Source: Zasmidium citrigriseum (Eukaryota > Ascomycota > Dothideomycetes > Mycosphaerellales > Mycosphaerellaceae). From it: 64,000 nucleotides of DNA. Positions 11,120-22,246 of this stretch are shown here, piece by piece. The translations under genes were made by a program, and so were the position numbers. The notes under the pieces were generated by a model. The model saw nothing but the letters and a program-made list of their open reading frames with translations. It was not told the DNA's origin and made no database searches. Position 1 is the stretch's first letter. Each line of letters starts with the position of its first letter. Where the stretch lies: contig NHNW01000020.1 of assembly GCA_002786025.1 (NCBI GenBank), forward strand, positions 310,001 to 374,000, written 5' to 3'.

Positions 11120-11488
11120 ATGGCGCCCAACCTGAGCGAGCGCATCCAATCACTCCCACAAGAACTCCAAGACCACATCCTCGACTTCGTCATCACCTTC
11201 AACTCGCGCTACATCTGGATCGACGAGACGTACAAGCCGCCCGCTTCACTACAAATCAATCGCAAGACCCGGACCAAAGCAGTAGGTACTTACTACAAAC
11301 GCAAGAACTTCTTCATCGCCATGGAGCAGCACAGCCTCGCGAACCCAGCGAAAGCGCCTTGGACGTGGTTTCGCAGCCTTGCCCCGGCGCACAAGGAAAT
11401 GATCAAGGTTGTCTACACCCCGACTTGTGCTCTGGTGCCGCATCAGCTGGAGAATGGCAACTATGTGTTGCTACGTGCACGCCATTGA
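11120..11488 (+). CDS. A2: F-box-like array protein, probably cut short by a stop
   Basis: 122 aa, starting MAPNLSERIQSLPQELQDHI at an ATG in CGCCATGG context. The core IDETYKPPASLQINRKTRTK, a YY pair and the FF strand follow. No intron is present. A TGA at 11486-11488 ends it, but the same frame stays open for about 30 codons. It reads an amphipathic ALPSDLKEDMEVLQRLSAM-like stretch similar in position and character to the LEDAREWL segment of A3. This suggests a recent nonsense mutation. It shares the upstream word TTCAACTTTCT(A/G)CGCT with A1, a sign of recent duplication including the promoter. Confidence 0.65.
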   Translation: MAPNLSERIQSLPQELQDHILDFVITFNSRYIWIDETYKPPASLQINRKTRTKAVGTYYKRKNFFIAMEQHSLANPAKAPWTWFRSLAPAHKEMIKVVYTPTCALVPHQLENGNYVLLRARH

Positions 11489-11884
11489 GCGCTGCCGTCG
11501 GACTTAAAGGAGGATATGGAGGTGTTGCAGCGTTTGTCTGCGATGCCGAAAAGCTGTCGCCAAGGGGCAAGCAGGATGTAAGAAAGCTTCTATCTTGTGC
11601 AAGTGTAAGTTCATGAAGTGTGAAAGTTGAGAGTAGAGCTGACCACAGTAGGAGTAGCGAGAACTTGGCTGCGAGAGATCCGTGAAAGGGGCGTCAAGGG
11701 AGGACTTACAGCTTACTCATCGGATAGGTGAAGTCGAACAGTGGTACTTTGCTTATTCCTCGTCTCACTTGTGGTTCCGCAGTCTCTCTTTCCACGAGCT
11801 TCCACGTGGTCGCACTGGCGACTTCCGCCCCTTACCTTTCGAAATTCAACACACCGAGAAGCAGCGAACAACACCGCCACCACC

Positions 11885-12523
11885 ATGACTTCCGCAAACG
11901 ACGACAGCAATGCCGGCGACAAGAAAGACCTCGCAGACCGTATTCAAGCTCTGCCACAAGAACTCCAAGACTACATTCTCGGATACGTCCTCGCGCCTCC
12001 TTGCGACGTCGTCCACATCCGCGAGATGTACAAGCCTTACAAGCCGCCACCACAGCTGTCAATCGACTTCCACACCCGCAAAACCGCAACCGAAGCGTAC
12101 TACAGTAACAACACCTTCGTCATCGTAAATGAAAGTCTCGACCTACCCTCGCACCCACGGATCGTCGCCACCACTTGGAAATGGCTTTCCTCGCTCTCAG
12201 TTCGCAACTTTCGCCTGATCTCGCATCTCCGCTGCGACTTCCACCAGAAAGCGCACGATGGCTTGTATCGGAGCAGATGGAAGATGGAGATCAAGAGAGC
12301 ACAGATTGCCATGCTTGAGGATGCTCGCGAGTGGCTTGCAACAGTAGCGCGGTGGGGAGAAGTGAATAAGGGGATGGGTGATGGAGTTGTGTGTGCGCGC
12401 TGTAGCTGGCAGCATGTGGATGGGTCCTGGGACGAGATCTTTCTACACGATGCGAAGGATGTGGAGGATGCACTTCAGGCTTCTCGAGATACATGGGTGC
12501 CTGGTGAGCCATGGGACGACTAG
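11885..12523 (+). CDS. A3: F-box-like array protein, full length
   Basis: Intronless, 212 aa, the longest array-A member. The start is the ATG after CCACC (MTSANDDSNAGDKKDL). The F-box-like helix is DRIQALPQELQDYILGYVL, followed by YKPPPQLSIDFHTRKTATEAYY. WKWLSSLSVRNFRLI matches the WL-x-x-L segment of the other members. The C-terminus adds a CARC motif (VVCARCSWQHVDGSW) absent from most paralogues and an acidic end. It is probably soluble, as no signal or membrane segment is seen. A CACGTG lies at 11803-11808. Function is unknown. Confidence 0.75.
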   Translation: MTSANDDSNAGDKKDLADRIQALPQELQDYILGYVLAPPCDVVHIREMYKPYKPPPQLSIDFHTRKTATEAYYSNNTFVIVNESLDLPSHPRIVATTWKWLSSLSVRNFRLISHLRCDFHQKAHDGLYRSRWKMEIKRAQIAMLEDAREWLATVARWGEVNKGMGDGVVCARCSWQHVDGSWDEIFLHDAKDVEDALQASRDTWVPGEPWDD

Positions 12524-13618
12524 CTGGGTGACGCAGGGAATACATGCACCATTGGAATTTTCGACTTTTGGTCTCGATCGACGGGCTTAGTTGAGTGCTT
12601 GCCAGGCACAGACAAGGGGTGGACGCAGCTTGCTTCGTACGACGGCAGTGGACACGACCTTGTTTTTGAAGATTGTCACGAGAGAACAACCTCGAGCAGA
12701 GCGACGGGTTATCGATCGAAGTGTGATCAAGGTCGAGATGGTTGCCGATACTCCACCTCAACTGTCTTTGGACCAGACTTTTCCGACCAGCATGTGAGAT
12801 AGGGGCTGCCGGCTTGGCTAATTGATGACAAGACTCTTCCAGTTTCCTTCATACTGTCCTCAGTCTTCAGACGAATTCATGTTCGATAACATGATATATG
12901 TCTTTGCTCCTTGAACATCGCGAATTGGAGGATATTCACTTGCAGCCCTGTCCCAACGATGCCTGCTTCATGGCTCCGGCACACTGGCAAGCATGCGGCC
13001 CTCATCTCCTCTATGCTCATTCAAACGACACCCTTTCGGTACCATTTATCCGATCTTTAGTATCGCAGTGTGAAACATGGCAGCTACGCACGGTCATAAG
13101 ATAAGGTGTCTGAAATTGCTCGCATGATGACTGTGATTGCGGATGACTTTTGTAAGCGCTTTCTACAAACCCTATGTTCCCTCGCTTGAGGGTCAAGGAC
13201 TGCTAGAGTGAAATAGTCCATTATGTGCATTCGAAGCTACGAGAGCTGGCGTCATAGTACAGGGAGCTGGTATTGGATGCATTGAGATTCTCAGCATTAG
13301 GATTCTCAGCATAAGTAGCGAATTATAGCAATGGCCGAGTGGTTGGCATGCTCAGATAGTTACCGCTTGTCGATGCGTGCTCAGCACGAAGACAGCATCG
13401 TGACATAAGTATCTTATCAATCTAGTGTGGATTGTTTGCAGTCCCTCAGTCGCCAGTGCCATGAATGAATGCAGACGTGTGAATGCATGTGATAGCAGTG
13501 CTAGCGCCTTGGCAGACTTTTAAGTTTCTCTTCAACACTGCGCTTCTTCCTTTCCTTCTAATCCACAACGTCGAATCACACTTCACCTTCCACTAAGTTT
13601 CATCCATCCACTCTCATC
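12524..13618. other. Gap within array A
   Basis: About 1.1 kb separates A3 from A4, against 0.35-0.55 kb between the other members. I see no remnant of the LPQELQD core, so I cannot say that a copy was lost. A small tandem duplication of GATTCTCAGCAT occurs at about 13286-13315. A CATGTG at 13486-13491 belongs to the A4 promoter. Confidence 0.4.
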
Positions 13619-14218
13619 ATGGCGTCCACAGAAGAGCTGGATGGTCGCATCCAGAGCCTGCCGCAGGTAAGCAACACATCACAGCACAAGCCGACTCGAG
13701 CGACTGGCGCTGACTGATCGACACAGGAACTACAGGATGCGATCTTTGAATACACTCTCGAGGCATCTCTGGCCGATGGACCACAGCCCGTCGCTATCAA
13801 CACCGGTTATAAGCCTCCATGGCAGCTTCAACTCACTCGAGCGACTCGCCGCACCCTCGCAAAGTCATACTACGCTACCACGATCTTCCTACTCAGAAAT
13901 GCTCAAGTCTACTTCGACAAGCTGACTATGCAATGGCTCGGTTCCCTACCTCAAGAACACCTCACGCACCTGACGAAGGTCCTGGTCGACTGCTCGATGG
14001 GCTGGATGAAGAAGAAATTAGGCAACAGGAACTGGGCATCCCAAAGCTTCCACAACCACTCTTTAGCAGTCTCTGTAGCGGCGAAGCTCCGTGAAAATCT
14101 CACGAAGGAGACGGGCCTTGTGGTGAAGAAAGGCGTCATTCGGTTCAACTACTTGCATGAGGTTCAGGACGAGGCGGGGAGTTGGACCACGGTGGAGTCA
14201 TGGGCTTCTGAAGAGTAA
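13619..14218 (+). CDS. A4: F-box-like array protein, intron in motif
   Basis: Exons 13619-13666 and 13727-14218 give 179 aa. The 60-nt intron (GTAAGC...ACACAG) splits the F-box-like motif as LPQ|ELQD in phase 0, exactly as in A5-A7. The core is INTGYKPPWQLQLTRATRR, then SYYATTIFLL, with WLGSLPQEHL as the WL segment. It ends with a VKKGVIRFNYL strand shared with A5-A7 (GVLKSNY and similar). It has a CATGTG at 13486-13491, 128 bp upstream. Confidence 0.75.
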
Positions 14219-14600
14219 CAACGAGACTGAGGCTAATGCCACTGATACTGTAGCTGCGCTTTGACTTTCAAGTCTCTGTGTGGCACATTCATTGGATCCA
14301 GCGACGCCTCGGCGCGGTCTCGAGGCAGGGCAAAGCAGGTAGTGGCTAGAGGTCTCGACGAAAAGCTTGCGACCGGCCGGCATGGCAACAATGGAAAGAA
14401 TGTTGTTGGATTCAGTCATCACTAATTGAATTCAAATGTGGTCCTTCCTTTCGTGGTGTTACAGTCTTTCCGCAAGAGGATGTGACGGAAGGTGCCATCT
14501 TGGACTCGTCCAAGCTTCCTCTCTCAGCTTTTCCCTCCTTCCTCCTTCCTCTCTTCTCTTTCCCAACAACAACCTACACAGTCAAGGCTGCACCGCAAGA

Positions 14601-15228
14601 ATGGCCATCGACAAAAAGCTGAGTGTTCGCATTCAGAGCCTGGCGCAGGTAAGCGTTGCAATCATCACCAGCACTCGCGGTGCTCAGCGTGGAACCCGGA
14701 ACTGACGCACAACTGCAGGAGCTGCAAGATGACATCCTGTTCTTCACGCTTGCCATCGAGCCAGACACTGTCTATGTCGACTCAGATGCCTACAAGCCAC
14801 CATGGCAACTTCGTGTCAACCGAGCCAGCCGCAAGAGAGTCGCCGCTCACTACTATGCGACCTCCACCTTCTTCCTGTGCGACTCGAACTTCGTGGACTC
14901 TGAGGTAGTCACGAAATTTGTGGGATCTCTGACGGAAGTCAATCGTGGCTTCCTGACTGATGTCCGCGCACATGCCTTCAGTGCCTGCGACGACGGCTTC
15001 CACAATCACGACATCGAGGAGATGGAGACTGAGCGTGGATACGCTGTGGAGAGGGCCAGACGGATGCGCGAGGAGGAACTCGAACAGAAGAACGGCATAG
15101 TGATTGCGAAGGGGGTTTTGAAGTCGAACTACCCAGTCGAGTACGAAGACGGTGAATACGATGAAATGCCCGAGGACTCATGGGTGAGAGAGTTTCGATT
15201 GCCCAAGGAGCTTTGGGTGGCTGGATAG
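14601..15228 (+). CDS. A5: F-box-like array protein, intron in motif
   Basis: Exons 14601-14648 and 14719-15228 give 185 aa. The phase-0 intron of 70 nt lies at the same codon boundary as in A4, but the first half reads IQSLAQ, so the otherwise conserved Pro is Ala here. The core is DAYKPPWQLRVNRASRKRV, then HYYATSTFFL. The C-terminal IVIAKGVLKSNYPVEYEDGE strand is shared with A6 and A7. The final third is charged. The start ATG follows a CT-rich leader typical of the array promoters. Confidence 0.75.
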
Positions 15229-15579
15229 GGTGGAATGAGGCCATCTACGGATCCAAAAGTCACCAGCATCAAGGAGGAAGACGCACTGTAGCTGAGAGGA
15301 GGAGAGGCAAATTCAAGCTGTGTAATAAGACGAGTCTGAAAGTCGTACCTTCTCTTTTCGATCCTAGCTGCCGCATGTGACGAACGGGCCGGCAGACCAA
15401 CACTCTCCGTAACAGTCAAATTGCACCAAGCTCTCGAGAATCGTCTCGTTGGCTCAGCATCTTGCATCACAGCGGAGCCTTAGCTCAATCTTGAAGTTTC
15501 ACCTCGCCTCTTTTTCCTCCTTCCTTTCGACACCTCAACTTCGAGGCACCACCAAAGACAAGCACCTCCGACTTCAAGT

Positions 15580-16172
15580 ATGGCGGACGCCGACGAGCTA
15601 GACCGTCGCATTCAGAGCCTCCCACAGGTGACTCCAACAACCGCAATCTGCGAAAGTGCGACTCGCAGCGGCAGAGACTGACTATTCCACAGGAGCTGCA
15701 AGACGAGATTCTCGGATTCACGCTCATGATACCGCCCGGCACCGTCACCATCAATACCGACTACAAACCGCCATGGCAGCTGCAAGTCAACCATACCAGC
15801 CGCAAGAAGGTCGCCGAGCACTTCTACGCAACCTCGACCTTTCTTCTGAGAAGCAAAAGAGGTATCCCGTTCTTCAGACTCCTGGCCATGTGGCTTCCTT
15901 CGCTTGCCGATACACACCTCGACAAAATCTCCAACATTCGCGCAAAACGCTATCGGTGGATGGAGGAGGAGAATGAGCAGTACATTCCCAGTATTCTTTC
16001 AGAAGACCAAGAACGCAACTGCGCAGAAAGAAGAGTGTTGCACACACGGTTGTATTTGTCCATGAAGTACGCCATCAAATTGCTTGACGGGGTGCTGAAG
16101 TCGGACTACCTCGTCAAGACATCGCCCGACGAGAGATCATCTCAGTCAGTAGAGGTGCGATGGGCAGGTTGA
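15580..16172 (+). CDS. A6: F-box-like array protein, intron in motif
   Basis: Exons 15580-15627 and 15693-16172 give 175 aa. The intron is 65 nt, in phase 0 at LPQ|ELQD. The core NTDYKPPWQLQVNHTSRKKV and EHFYATSTFLL are very close to A5, so A5 and A6 look like a recent duplicate pair. WLPSLADTHL is the WL segment and KLLDGVLKSDYL the C-terminal strand. A CATGTG lies at 15374-15379. Confidence 0.75.
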
Positions 16173-16700
16173 TTAGGCTCATGCCGTAGACGACACATCG
16201 GCATCAAATGAGCTGGGGACTGTTACCAGGTTTCAAGAAGAGTCTTGAGGGGGAAAGGTCGGAAGATACTCTGTCAATACCAGAGGAGCCAGTTCAAAGC
16301 GTCCACGACAAGTTCAACGCTTCACAGCTTGATGTAACTTCCCAATTCCCTCGAATTTTTTACGAATACCAGAAACATCATAGGATATTAGACCAGGTCG
16401 AGTGATCTTCAGTGACTCGAAAAGCGTGCAAAGCATCATGCATCCCTTGAGACGCACCGTCAAGCAAGCTCAGAACAGAGACATGACCTCTGACCCTCAA
16501 CCAGGTCCTCCTCCTTCCCAACTTCCAGATCTCAAGAACTCCCGCTCCGATGTCGCCATCGCCGCACCTTCCATTTTGACTCAACACATGTGACAAACGC
16601 CGCTGGTGCCTTGGCAACCGCTCAAAATCTCTTCGTCCGCTTCTCTTCCTTTCACTCCACAACAACACCAGCCACCGACAACATCACATCCACCGCCATC

Positions 16701-17281
16701 ATGGCGGCCGCCAGCGACGGCCTCAACAGCCGCATCCAAGCACTTCCCCAAGTACATTGCATAGTTCCATGCCACTCAAACAGCCACTGACATACTTTCG
16801 TAAGGAACTCCAAGATGAGATACTCGAGTATACCCTCGCCCGCGACAGCAACGACGTCTGCATCACGCCCAGCTACAAGCCGCCTGTGGCGCTGCAAATC
16901 AACCGCAAGATCCGCAAGAAGTTCGCCGATGAGTACTACAAGAAGTCCACGTTCTTGGTCGGCTTCGATTACCGCTCCGACGATCTCGCCACGCCTACGG
17001 CAACTCAAGCCTTGGTCTCTGCGTGGTTGGCTTCGTTGAGCGAGGGACATTGGAGAAAGGTCCGCTGTATCCACGCCTGGATCGACACGAAGGACCGGGA
17101 GCTCGGAGGCCGCTGGATCATGGGCGAGGCGCAGGCGAGGATTCTTGCCCGCCGTCGCGCTTATGCTATCCGGTGTGGCCTGCATCTCTGCGGCGTTGAG
17201 CTACAGAACCGTGTTCTGAAGGCGAACTACTCTTTTAAGTCCGCGCACGGTGATCTCGAGACGCAGTGGACTACTACCTAG
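16701..17281 (+). CDS. A7: F-box-like array protein, intron in motif
   Basis: Exons 16701-16751 and 16805-17281 give 175 aa. The 53-nt intron is in the same place as in A4-A6, but its acceptor is AAG (CGTAAG|GAACTC), which is less usual. The core is SYKPPVALQINRKIRKKF with DEYYKKSTFLV, closer to A2 than to A5/A6. AWLASLSEGHWRKV is the WL segment, and VLKANYSF the C-terminal strand. A CATGTG lies at 16587-16592, 109 bp upstream. This is the last member of array A. Confidence 0.75.
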
Positions 17282-17425
17282 AGCCGAACGAGCAGTTGGT
17301 GGCTTGGACAGCGTGCATTTTGGTGAGATCGATGCGAAGTGCTTTGCCTGCATAGCACCCTGAATACCAAAAGCATTCAAACCCGTCTCTCCCCCCTCCA
17401 ACACCTCCTCCCTCTCTCCACACCT

Positions 17426-17920
17426 TCACCCAAAAACAACCCCCCACAACCCCAACCCCCCACTAACCGCATAACACACCGTCCTCACAAAATTCCCTCT
17501 AACCCACACCCTCAAAAGCTGCTCATGTTCCAGCGTCTGCAAACTCTTCTCCATAACCCTCTCATCACCCTCCATCTCACAAAGTCTCCGAATCCCAGGC
17601 CCCATAGCCCACATTGTCCAAGGGCCTGTAAAAAGCGCACTTAACCCCGCCCAGAGAAACAACCGTCTCTGACTCCAGCTCTTACATTGCCACGCGACGT
17701 AGAGAGACATGAGACCGGAGAGCGCGCTGAGCGGAATGCCGACTTTGCCGCCGGAGTAGAAGATGCGCGTGAAGAGAGGGACAGCGGTGCGAGGATGAAC
17801 GTTCAGCGAGAGGATGTGGTTGAGGGTGTTTTGAGAGGCGGCGAAGGAGTAGCCGGCCATGAAGAGGGCGGAGGCCGGGGCGAGGAAGATGGAGGTTTGG
17901 GTTAGGGTTTTGGATGCCAT
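17426..17920 (-). CDS. DUF1772 (anthrone-oxygenase-like) membrane protein
   Basis: 164 aa from the ATG at 17920 (MASKTLTQTSIFLAPASALF). The frame stays open upstream, but that part is low-complexity Pro/Ser/Thr and reads as leader. Four hydrophobic segments fit the DUF1772 fold: LAPASALFMAGYSFAAS, the GIPLSALSGLMSLYVAW region, LFLWAGLSALFTGPWTMW and the C-terminal VCYAVSGGLGLWGVVFG. The conserved LxxNVHPRTAVP-like loop lies between the first two. Some relatives in polyketide clusters oxygenate anthrones. No polyketide synthase is present here, so the role is open. It is tail-to-tail with A7. Confidence 0.8.
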   Translation of the reverse strand: MASKTLTQTSIFLAPASALFMAGYSFAASQNTLNHILSLNVHPRTAVPLFTRIFYSGGKVGIPLSALSGLMSLYVAWQCKSWSQRRLFLWAGLSALFTGPWTMWAMGPGIRRLCEMEGDERVMEKSLQTLEHEQLLRVWVRGNFVRTVCYAVSGGLGLWGVVFG

Positions 17921-18132
17921 GGTTGTTGGTTTGGGTTTGCTGGGTGAGCGTTGTTGGTGTTGGGGTGAAGTCAAGGGTGAGAGGTGAGGTGAGGTGAGGT
18001 TGGAGCTTGTACGGAGGGCTAGATGCATGTTCGGCTCCGAATGTTTATCGATAGGCGTTTCACCTAGGACACAGACCGAGTCTCGAAGAAAGTAAAGTGT
18101 TGACGAGCATGGTATTGTCATGAACTACATCA

Positions 18133-20553
18133 CTATGCTCCCAACAACTTCGCCGCCTCAGCCTCCAGATCACCCAGCGTCTCGATCTCCCTGCCCTCAT
18201 CATGCAGATCTTTCCTCTTACCCTCCTCCTGGAACCACTTCTTCTGCTTCTTCGCCGGCTTCTCCTCAGCTTCACTCTCATCTTCATCGCTGTAGCCCAA
18301 GCCTTGAGCATCCTTGAGGAAGTTGGCAAAGCCATCCTCGGCGCCTTCCAGCTGCACACCGTCTTCTTCTTCATTCTCTGCCCTCTCCCTCTCCTTCCGC
18401 TTTTCTCGCTTCGCCGTTCTCTTCTCCTTGGCCAGAGCCTTGTCAGAGATATCTGCTTGCTTGACGCGTTCGGCTTCCTCCTCGAGGAACTTCCGTCTCT
18501 GTGTCTCTGCTTCGCCTCTTGCGCGGAAGTCTGCTTCGTCTTCAAGCTCATAGATTTCGTGAGCATTGCCATCATCATCGTAGACGACCTTCGAGCCCTT
18601 GTCTTTGAGCTTAAGCAGCTTCTTCTTCGACTTGAGTAGCTTCTCCCGCCGTTTTGAATCCAGAATGATAGGATCCTTGGCGCCGGGAATCGCCACAGCT
18701 TTGAGTCCTGCTGCCCGGGCACTCAGAGCTTCGTTGGCTGGTATGTTGTCGAAGTTCGGTTTGCCCTCTTCGGCAGGTATTCTCCGCTTGACATCAAAGA
18801 GGTCGTCATCGGCCTCTTGCTCGCCATCCAGACGATTAATATCGACGTCGTCCTTATCGTCATCGTCCTTGACCATCTTGGCGTAGTGATCGGCAAGGAT
18901 GTCCTGGTTCTTCCTCTCGAACATGCGGTCGTACTTGGTCCGGACGCCGTTCTTCTTGCTCTTCGCCTTGCCACCTTCCTCATCTTCTTCGTCGTCATCT
19001 TCCTCTGACTCTGACACAGCGGCCTGCCTGGAAGCATTTTTCCTCTTCTTGATCTCTTCAGGATCTGCTTTCAGGAACTTGATGCGCGGCGCACCAGGAA
19101 GACCAAGACTCGCTGCAAAGTCCTCCAGCGGATACTTCTCCAGCTGAAAGATCTCCTTGTCCTTCTGAATATGCAAGCTTCGAACATAACTTGCGAACGC
19201 TTTCTGTCCGAGATACTTCAGCTGAGGATCTTGGAAACACATATTCTGCAGCTGGTCCTTGATGCTCTGCTTCTTCTTTGTCCTGATGTTGATTCGCTCG
19301 ATTGGCACCTTCTTCTGCTCAAGCCGAGTAAGCATGCCCTCTTCTTCGCTTGGATCAAGGAAAATGACAGCCCGGCCATCTCTCTCATACCGCGCAGTAC
19401 GGCCGACTCGGTGAATGTAGGTGTCAGCATCCTCTGGACAGTCGACCTGGACGACCCAATCGACTGCTGGAAAATCCAAACCACGAGCCACGACATCTGT
19501 AGCGAATAGACAGCTATACTTTGCGCTCGAGAACTTTTGAGTGATTTCCAGTCGTGCAGTCTGCTTCTGTCTGCCATGAAGATGGAGAAGTGGGATACCG
19601 GGTTGCATGTGACGAAAAGCTTCGTAGACGAATCTGACCTGCTTGCCTGAAGAGAGAAAGACCAGTACTTTGGATTTCTTCGCCGATTGCAAGAAAGACC
19701 ACAAAGCATCCAATTTCTCAGGTAAAGGAGTGATCACGTAATTCTGTTGCAGCGTCTTCGGCGTAGCTGATTGAGCGGCCTCATGGACAGAAACATACTC
19801 CGGCTCGTTCAAGGATAGTCTTGCCAAGTCCGACACTCGTTTGGTCTGAGTTGCACTGAACAGCATAGTCTGTCTTTCCTTAGGCAGATAGTCCACAATA
19901 GCATCCACGTCTCTCTGAAAGCCCATGTCCAGAATGCGATCGGCCTCGTCGAGGACCAGCATCCGCAGATTATCCACGTTGAACAAAGCCGTTTGCGACA
20001 AGTGCTGCAGTATTCTTCCCGGCGTGCACACAACAATATTCATCCTTGTCAAAGCATCCTGCTCTTCACGCAAGCTCTTGCCCCCGATCACCAACCCCGC
20101 CGCAAAGAGATGTCCCTTCCCTCCCACTTTTCTCATGACCTCGAAGATCTGTATGGCGAGCTCGCGAGTAGGTGTGATGATCATGGCCCCGAGGCCAGCA
20201 TCTGGTCCAACGCATTGTGCTCGGTAGAGATTCTCCAAGACTGGGATCAGGAAGGCCAGAGTCTTGCCGCTGCCCGTCTTCGCAGCACCCAAAATGTCAT
20301 GTCCTTTCAGCGCGAGCGGGATGGCCTTGGTCTGGATATCGGTAAGAGTGCTATACGCTGCCGACTTCAAGCCAGCTTTCGTAGGGTCGGAGAGGGGTAA
20401 ATCGGTGAAATTGGCGTATTTCGCTTTGGTATCGAGTTGTTCAACTGCCTCTTGCAGCTTTTCGACATCGACATCGTCGCGCTTCCTCTTTTGGCCTCGA
20501 AATTGTTTCTTCGTCTTAGTCGGCTTTACGCGACCAGTAGTTTGCGGTGCCAT
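18133..20553 (-). CDS. dbp4: DEAD-box RNA helicase DBP4
   Basis: Intronless, 806 aa. All helicase motifs are present: Q-motif region [14 protein letters not shown], motif I AKTGSGKT (about 91-98), PTRELA, motif II DEAD (about 202-205), SAT in [10 protein letters not shown], and HRVGRTAR. The basic N-terminus ([13 protein letters not shown]), the QYLGQKAF-like region and the long lysine/glutamate-rich, coiled C-terminal third are typical of DBP4/HCA4. In yeast DBP4 acts in the nucleolus on the U14 snoRNP during 18S rRNA maturation. It is divergent from the SPF31 gene across 203 bp, a likely shared promoter. Confidence 0.93.
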   Translation of the reverse strand: MAPQTTGRVKPTKTKKQFRGQKRKRDDVDVEKLQEAVEQLDTKAKYANFTDLPLSDPTKAGLKSAAYSTLTDIQTKAIPLALKGHDILGAAKTGSGKTLAFLIPVLENLYRAQCVGPDAGLGAMIITPTRELAIQIFEVMRKVGGKGHLFAAGLVIGGKSLREEQDALTRMNIVVCTPGRILQHLSQTALFNVDNLRMLVLDEADRILDMGFQRDVDAIVDYLPKERQTMLFSATQTKRVSDLARLSLNEPEYVSVHEAAQSATPKTLQQNYVITPLPEKLDALWSFLQSAKKSKVLVFLSSGKQVRFVYEAFRHMQPGIPLLHLHGRQKQTARLEITQKFSSAKYSCLFATDVVARGLDFPAVDWVVQVDCPEDADTYIHRVGRTARYERDGRAVIFLDPSEEEGMLTRLEQKKVPIERINIRTKKKQSIKDQLQNMCFQDPQLKYLGQKAFASYVRSLHIQKDKEIFQLEKYPLEDFAASLGLPGAPRIKFLKADPEEIKKRKNASRQAAVSESEEDDDEEDEEGGKAKSKKNGVRTKYDRMFERKNQDILADHYAKMVKDDDDKDDVDINRLDGEQEADDDLFDVKRRIPAEEGKPNFDNIPANEALSARAAGLKAVAIPGAKDPIILDSKRREKLLKSKKKLLKLKDKGSKVVYDDDGNAHEIYELEDEADFRARGEAETQRRKFLEEEAERVKQADISDKALAKEKRTAKREKRKERERAENEEEDGVQLEGAEDGFANFLKDAQGLGYSDEDESEAEEKPAKKQKKWFQEEGKRKDLHDEGREIETLGDLEAEAAKLLGA

Positions 20554-20756
20554 TGTGGGTAAGGGAGGTCATCGGTTCATAGTGTACATTTGAAGATTTC
20601 ACATGCAGATTTGGCGGGCGAAGATCAAAAGTTGGAGACGAATTTAAAGTTGGCGCTACTGACTCGCGTGACAATCGAGGTTGATATCATCGCCCGCAGT
20701 CCGTCTTCTTCTTGCGACAACCACCACAAATCACTACCCGCGACGATATCGACAAC
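20554..20756. promoter_or_regulatory. Shared divergent promoter DBP4 / SPF31
   Basis: Only 203 bp separate the two start codons. A bidirectional promoter for a ribosome-assembly gene and a splicing-associated J-protein is the simplest reading. No specific factor site is assigned. Confidence 0.5.
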
Positions 20757-21488
20757 ATGGGCGAACCAGAGAAAGATCTCGACAAGCTCAGCAAGGAGCA
20801 AGAGAAAGAAGATGCCGCCTTCCTGGCCAATCTGGAGAAGGAAGGCAAAGAGTTCGACAAGGTATGCAATCCACCACAGCCTCACAGCGACGATACTGAC
20901 AATCCGCAGGACAGCGAAATCGACCGAATCATGAAAGCCTTCCGCGCAAATGCCTACGACGTTCTCGACCTGCAACCGGGTGTCCCCGACGACGACATCA
21001 AAAAGACGTACCGCAAGAAATCCCTCCTCATCCATCCCGACAAATCGACCAACCCCTACGCCCAAGAAGCCTTCGACCGCCTCGCTAAAGCCTACCAAGC
21101 GCTCCTCGACGAAGAGAAGCGACCGAAACTCGACGAAGCCATCGCCGACGCCCGTATGCTGCTCATCCGCGAGAGGAAGCTCACGACCGACAGCGAGGAA
21201 GTCAAAGACCCGGACATGGAGTTCATGAAAGCCTGGAGGGAAAAGGTCAAGTGGGTGCTTGCAGACAACGAAGCTCGTCGACAGAGACAGATGAAGGCGC
21301 AGATGCGCGAGGAGGGTCGGGAGAAGGCGAAGGAGGAGGCTGAGATCGCTGAGCGCAAGAGGAAGCGCGAGCATGAGCAGGAATGGGAGAAGACGAGGGA
21401 TCAGCGGATTGGAAGCTGGAGGGATTTTCAGACGAAGCAGAAGGGTGGGGAGAAGGGCAAGAAGAAAAAGATGAAGACTTTGGGATGA
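20757..21488 (+). CDS. spf31: J-domain protein, SPF31/DNAJC8-like
   Basis: Exons 20757-20861 and 20910-21488 give 227 aa. The 48-nt intron (GTATGC...CCGCAG, with CTGAC) is a multiple of three and free of stops, so an unspliced reading also gives an open frame; splicing joins KEFDK to DSEIDRI. The J domain (NAYDVLDLQPGVPDDDIKKT...) carries the HPD tripeptide in LLIHPDKS. A long charged helix and basic tail (KGKKKKMKTLG) follow. The domain order matches DNAJC8 / S. pombe Spf31, spliceosome-associated J-proteins. It probably acts in the nucleus. Confidence 0.85.
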   Translation: MGEPEKDLDKLSKEQEKEDAAFLANLEKEGKEFDKVCNPPQPHSDDTDNPQDSEIDRIMKAFRANAYDVLDLQPGVPDDDIKKTYRKKSLLIHPDKSTNPYAQEAFDRLAKAYQALLDEEKRPKLDEAIADARMLLIRERKLTTDSEEVKDPDMEFMKAWREKVKWVLADNEARRQRQMKAQMREEGREKAKEEAEIAERKRKREHEQEWEKTRDQRIGSWRDFQTKQKGGEKGKKKKMKTLG

Positions 21489-21817
21489 GCACGATCTCGG
21501 CCGGCGTTGAGATCGTAAGCTGGTTACGTACGTGAAGCTGGTATGGCGACCGAGCGATGACTTAGCATGATGATACCCAATTAGCGATGGTGTATGGCGT
21601 ACAGGAAGAGAGGTACAACGAGAAATTACTGCCTTTGGAATCTCAAACATTGACTTTTTGGTGTTCCTTCCAGGATCCCCGTGTCGCACTTCAGCCGCGA
21701 CAGCCCTTCCTTCTGTGACGTTTCACGGGGAGACGAAACAAAGAAAGCAGAATGTGCCAACGGAAAACCTACCGTGCTCCCTCGTCCGCTCCTTCTGTCG
21801 CGATTGTCGTCACAACG

Positions 21818-22246
21818 ATGTGTCCACTACTCTCTCTGCCCAGCGAAATCCGCCTTCGAATCTACGAACTCGTCTTCGAATCACCCGAAGTTGTCAACAT
21901 CTCTTCGCACCCTGTCCAAGTCCGCGAACCACCGATCACCCAAATCTGCCGATGCCTCCGGCTCGAGACCCTACCCGTTTTTTACGGCCAGACGACATTC
22001 CACCTTCAATCTCTCTCCCTACTCTGGGCGTTTCTGACGTCTCTCGGGCCCGGGCGAACCCAGCTTTTGAGAGACGTGAGATTGGGACGAGGCTTCTGGA
22101 GTTGGGATCGCAGGTGGCGGAATGTGGAGAGCGCTGTACTGGCTAAGGGCGCTTTGAAGATGGAGGTTTACGTGAACGAGAAGAGGGGATGGGTTTGGAT
22201 GGATAGGAGGGAGTTTGAGGAGTTTTGGGCTGAGAAGGTGAAGTAA
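21818..22246 (+). CDS. C1: isolated F-box-like (LPSEIRLRIYEL) protein
   Basis: 142 aa from the ATG at 21818 (MCPLLSLPSEIRLRIYELVF). The core is shorter than in array B, but ITQICRCLRLETLPVFYGQTTF corresponds to the PGLLLACKQTY...FY...F segment. It is a lone, minimal member of the same broad family, close to the end of the SPF31 gene. The frame extends upstream without a conserved element, so the motif-proximal ATG is preferred. Function is unknown. Confidence 0.65.
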   Translation: MCPLLSLPSEIRLRIYELVFESPEVVNISSHPVQVREPPITQICRCLRLETLPVFYGQTTFHLQSLSLLWAFLTSLGPGRTQLLRDVRLGRGFWSWDRRWRNVESAVLAKGALKMEVYVNEKRGWVWMDRREFEEFWAEKVK

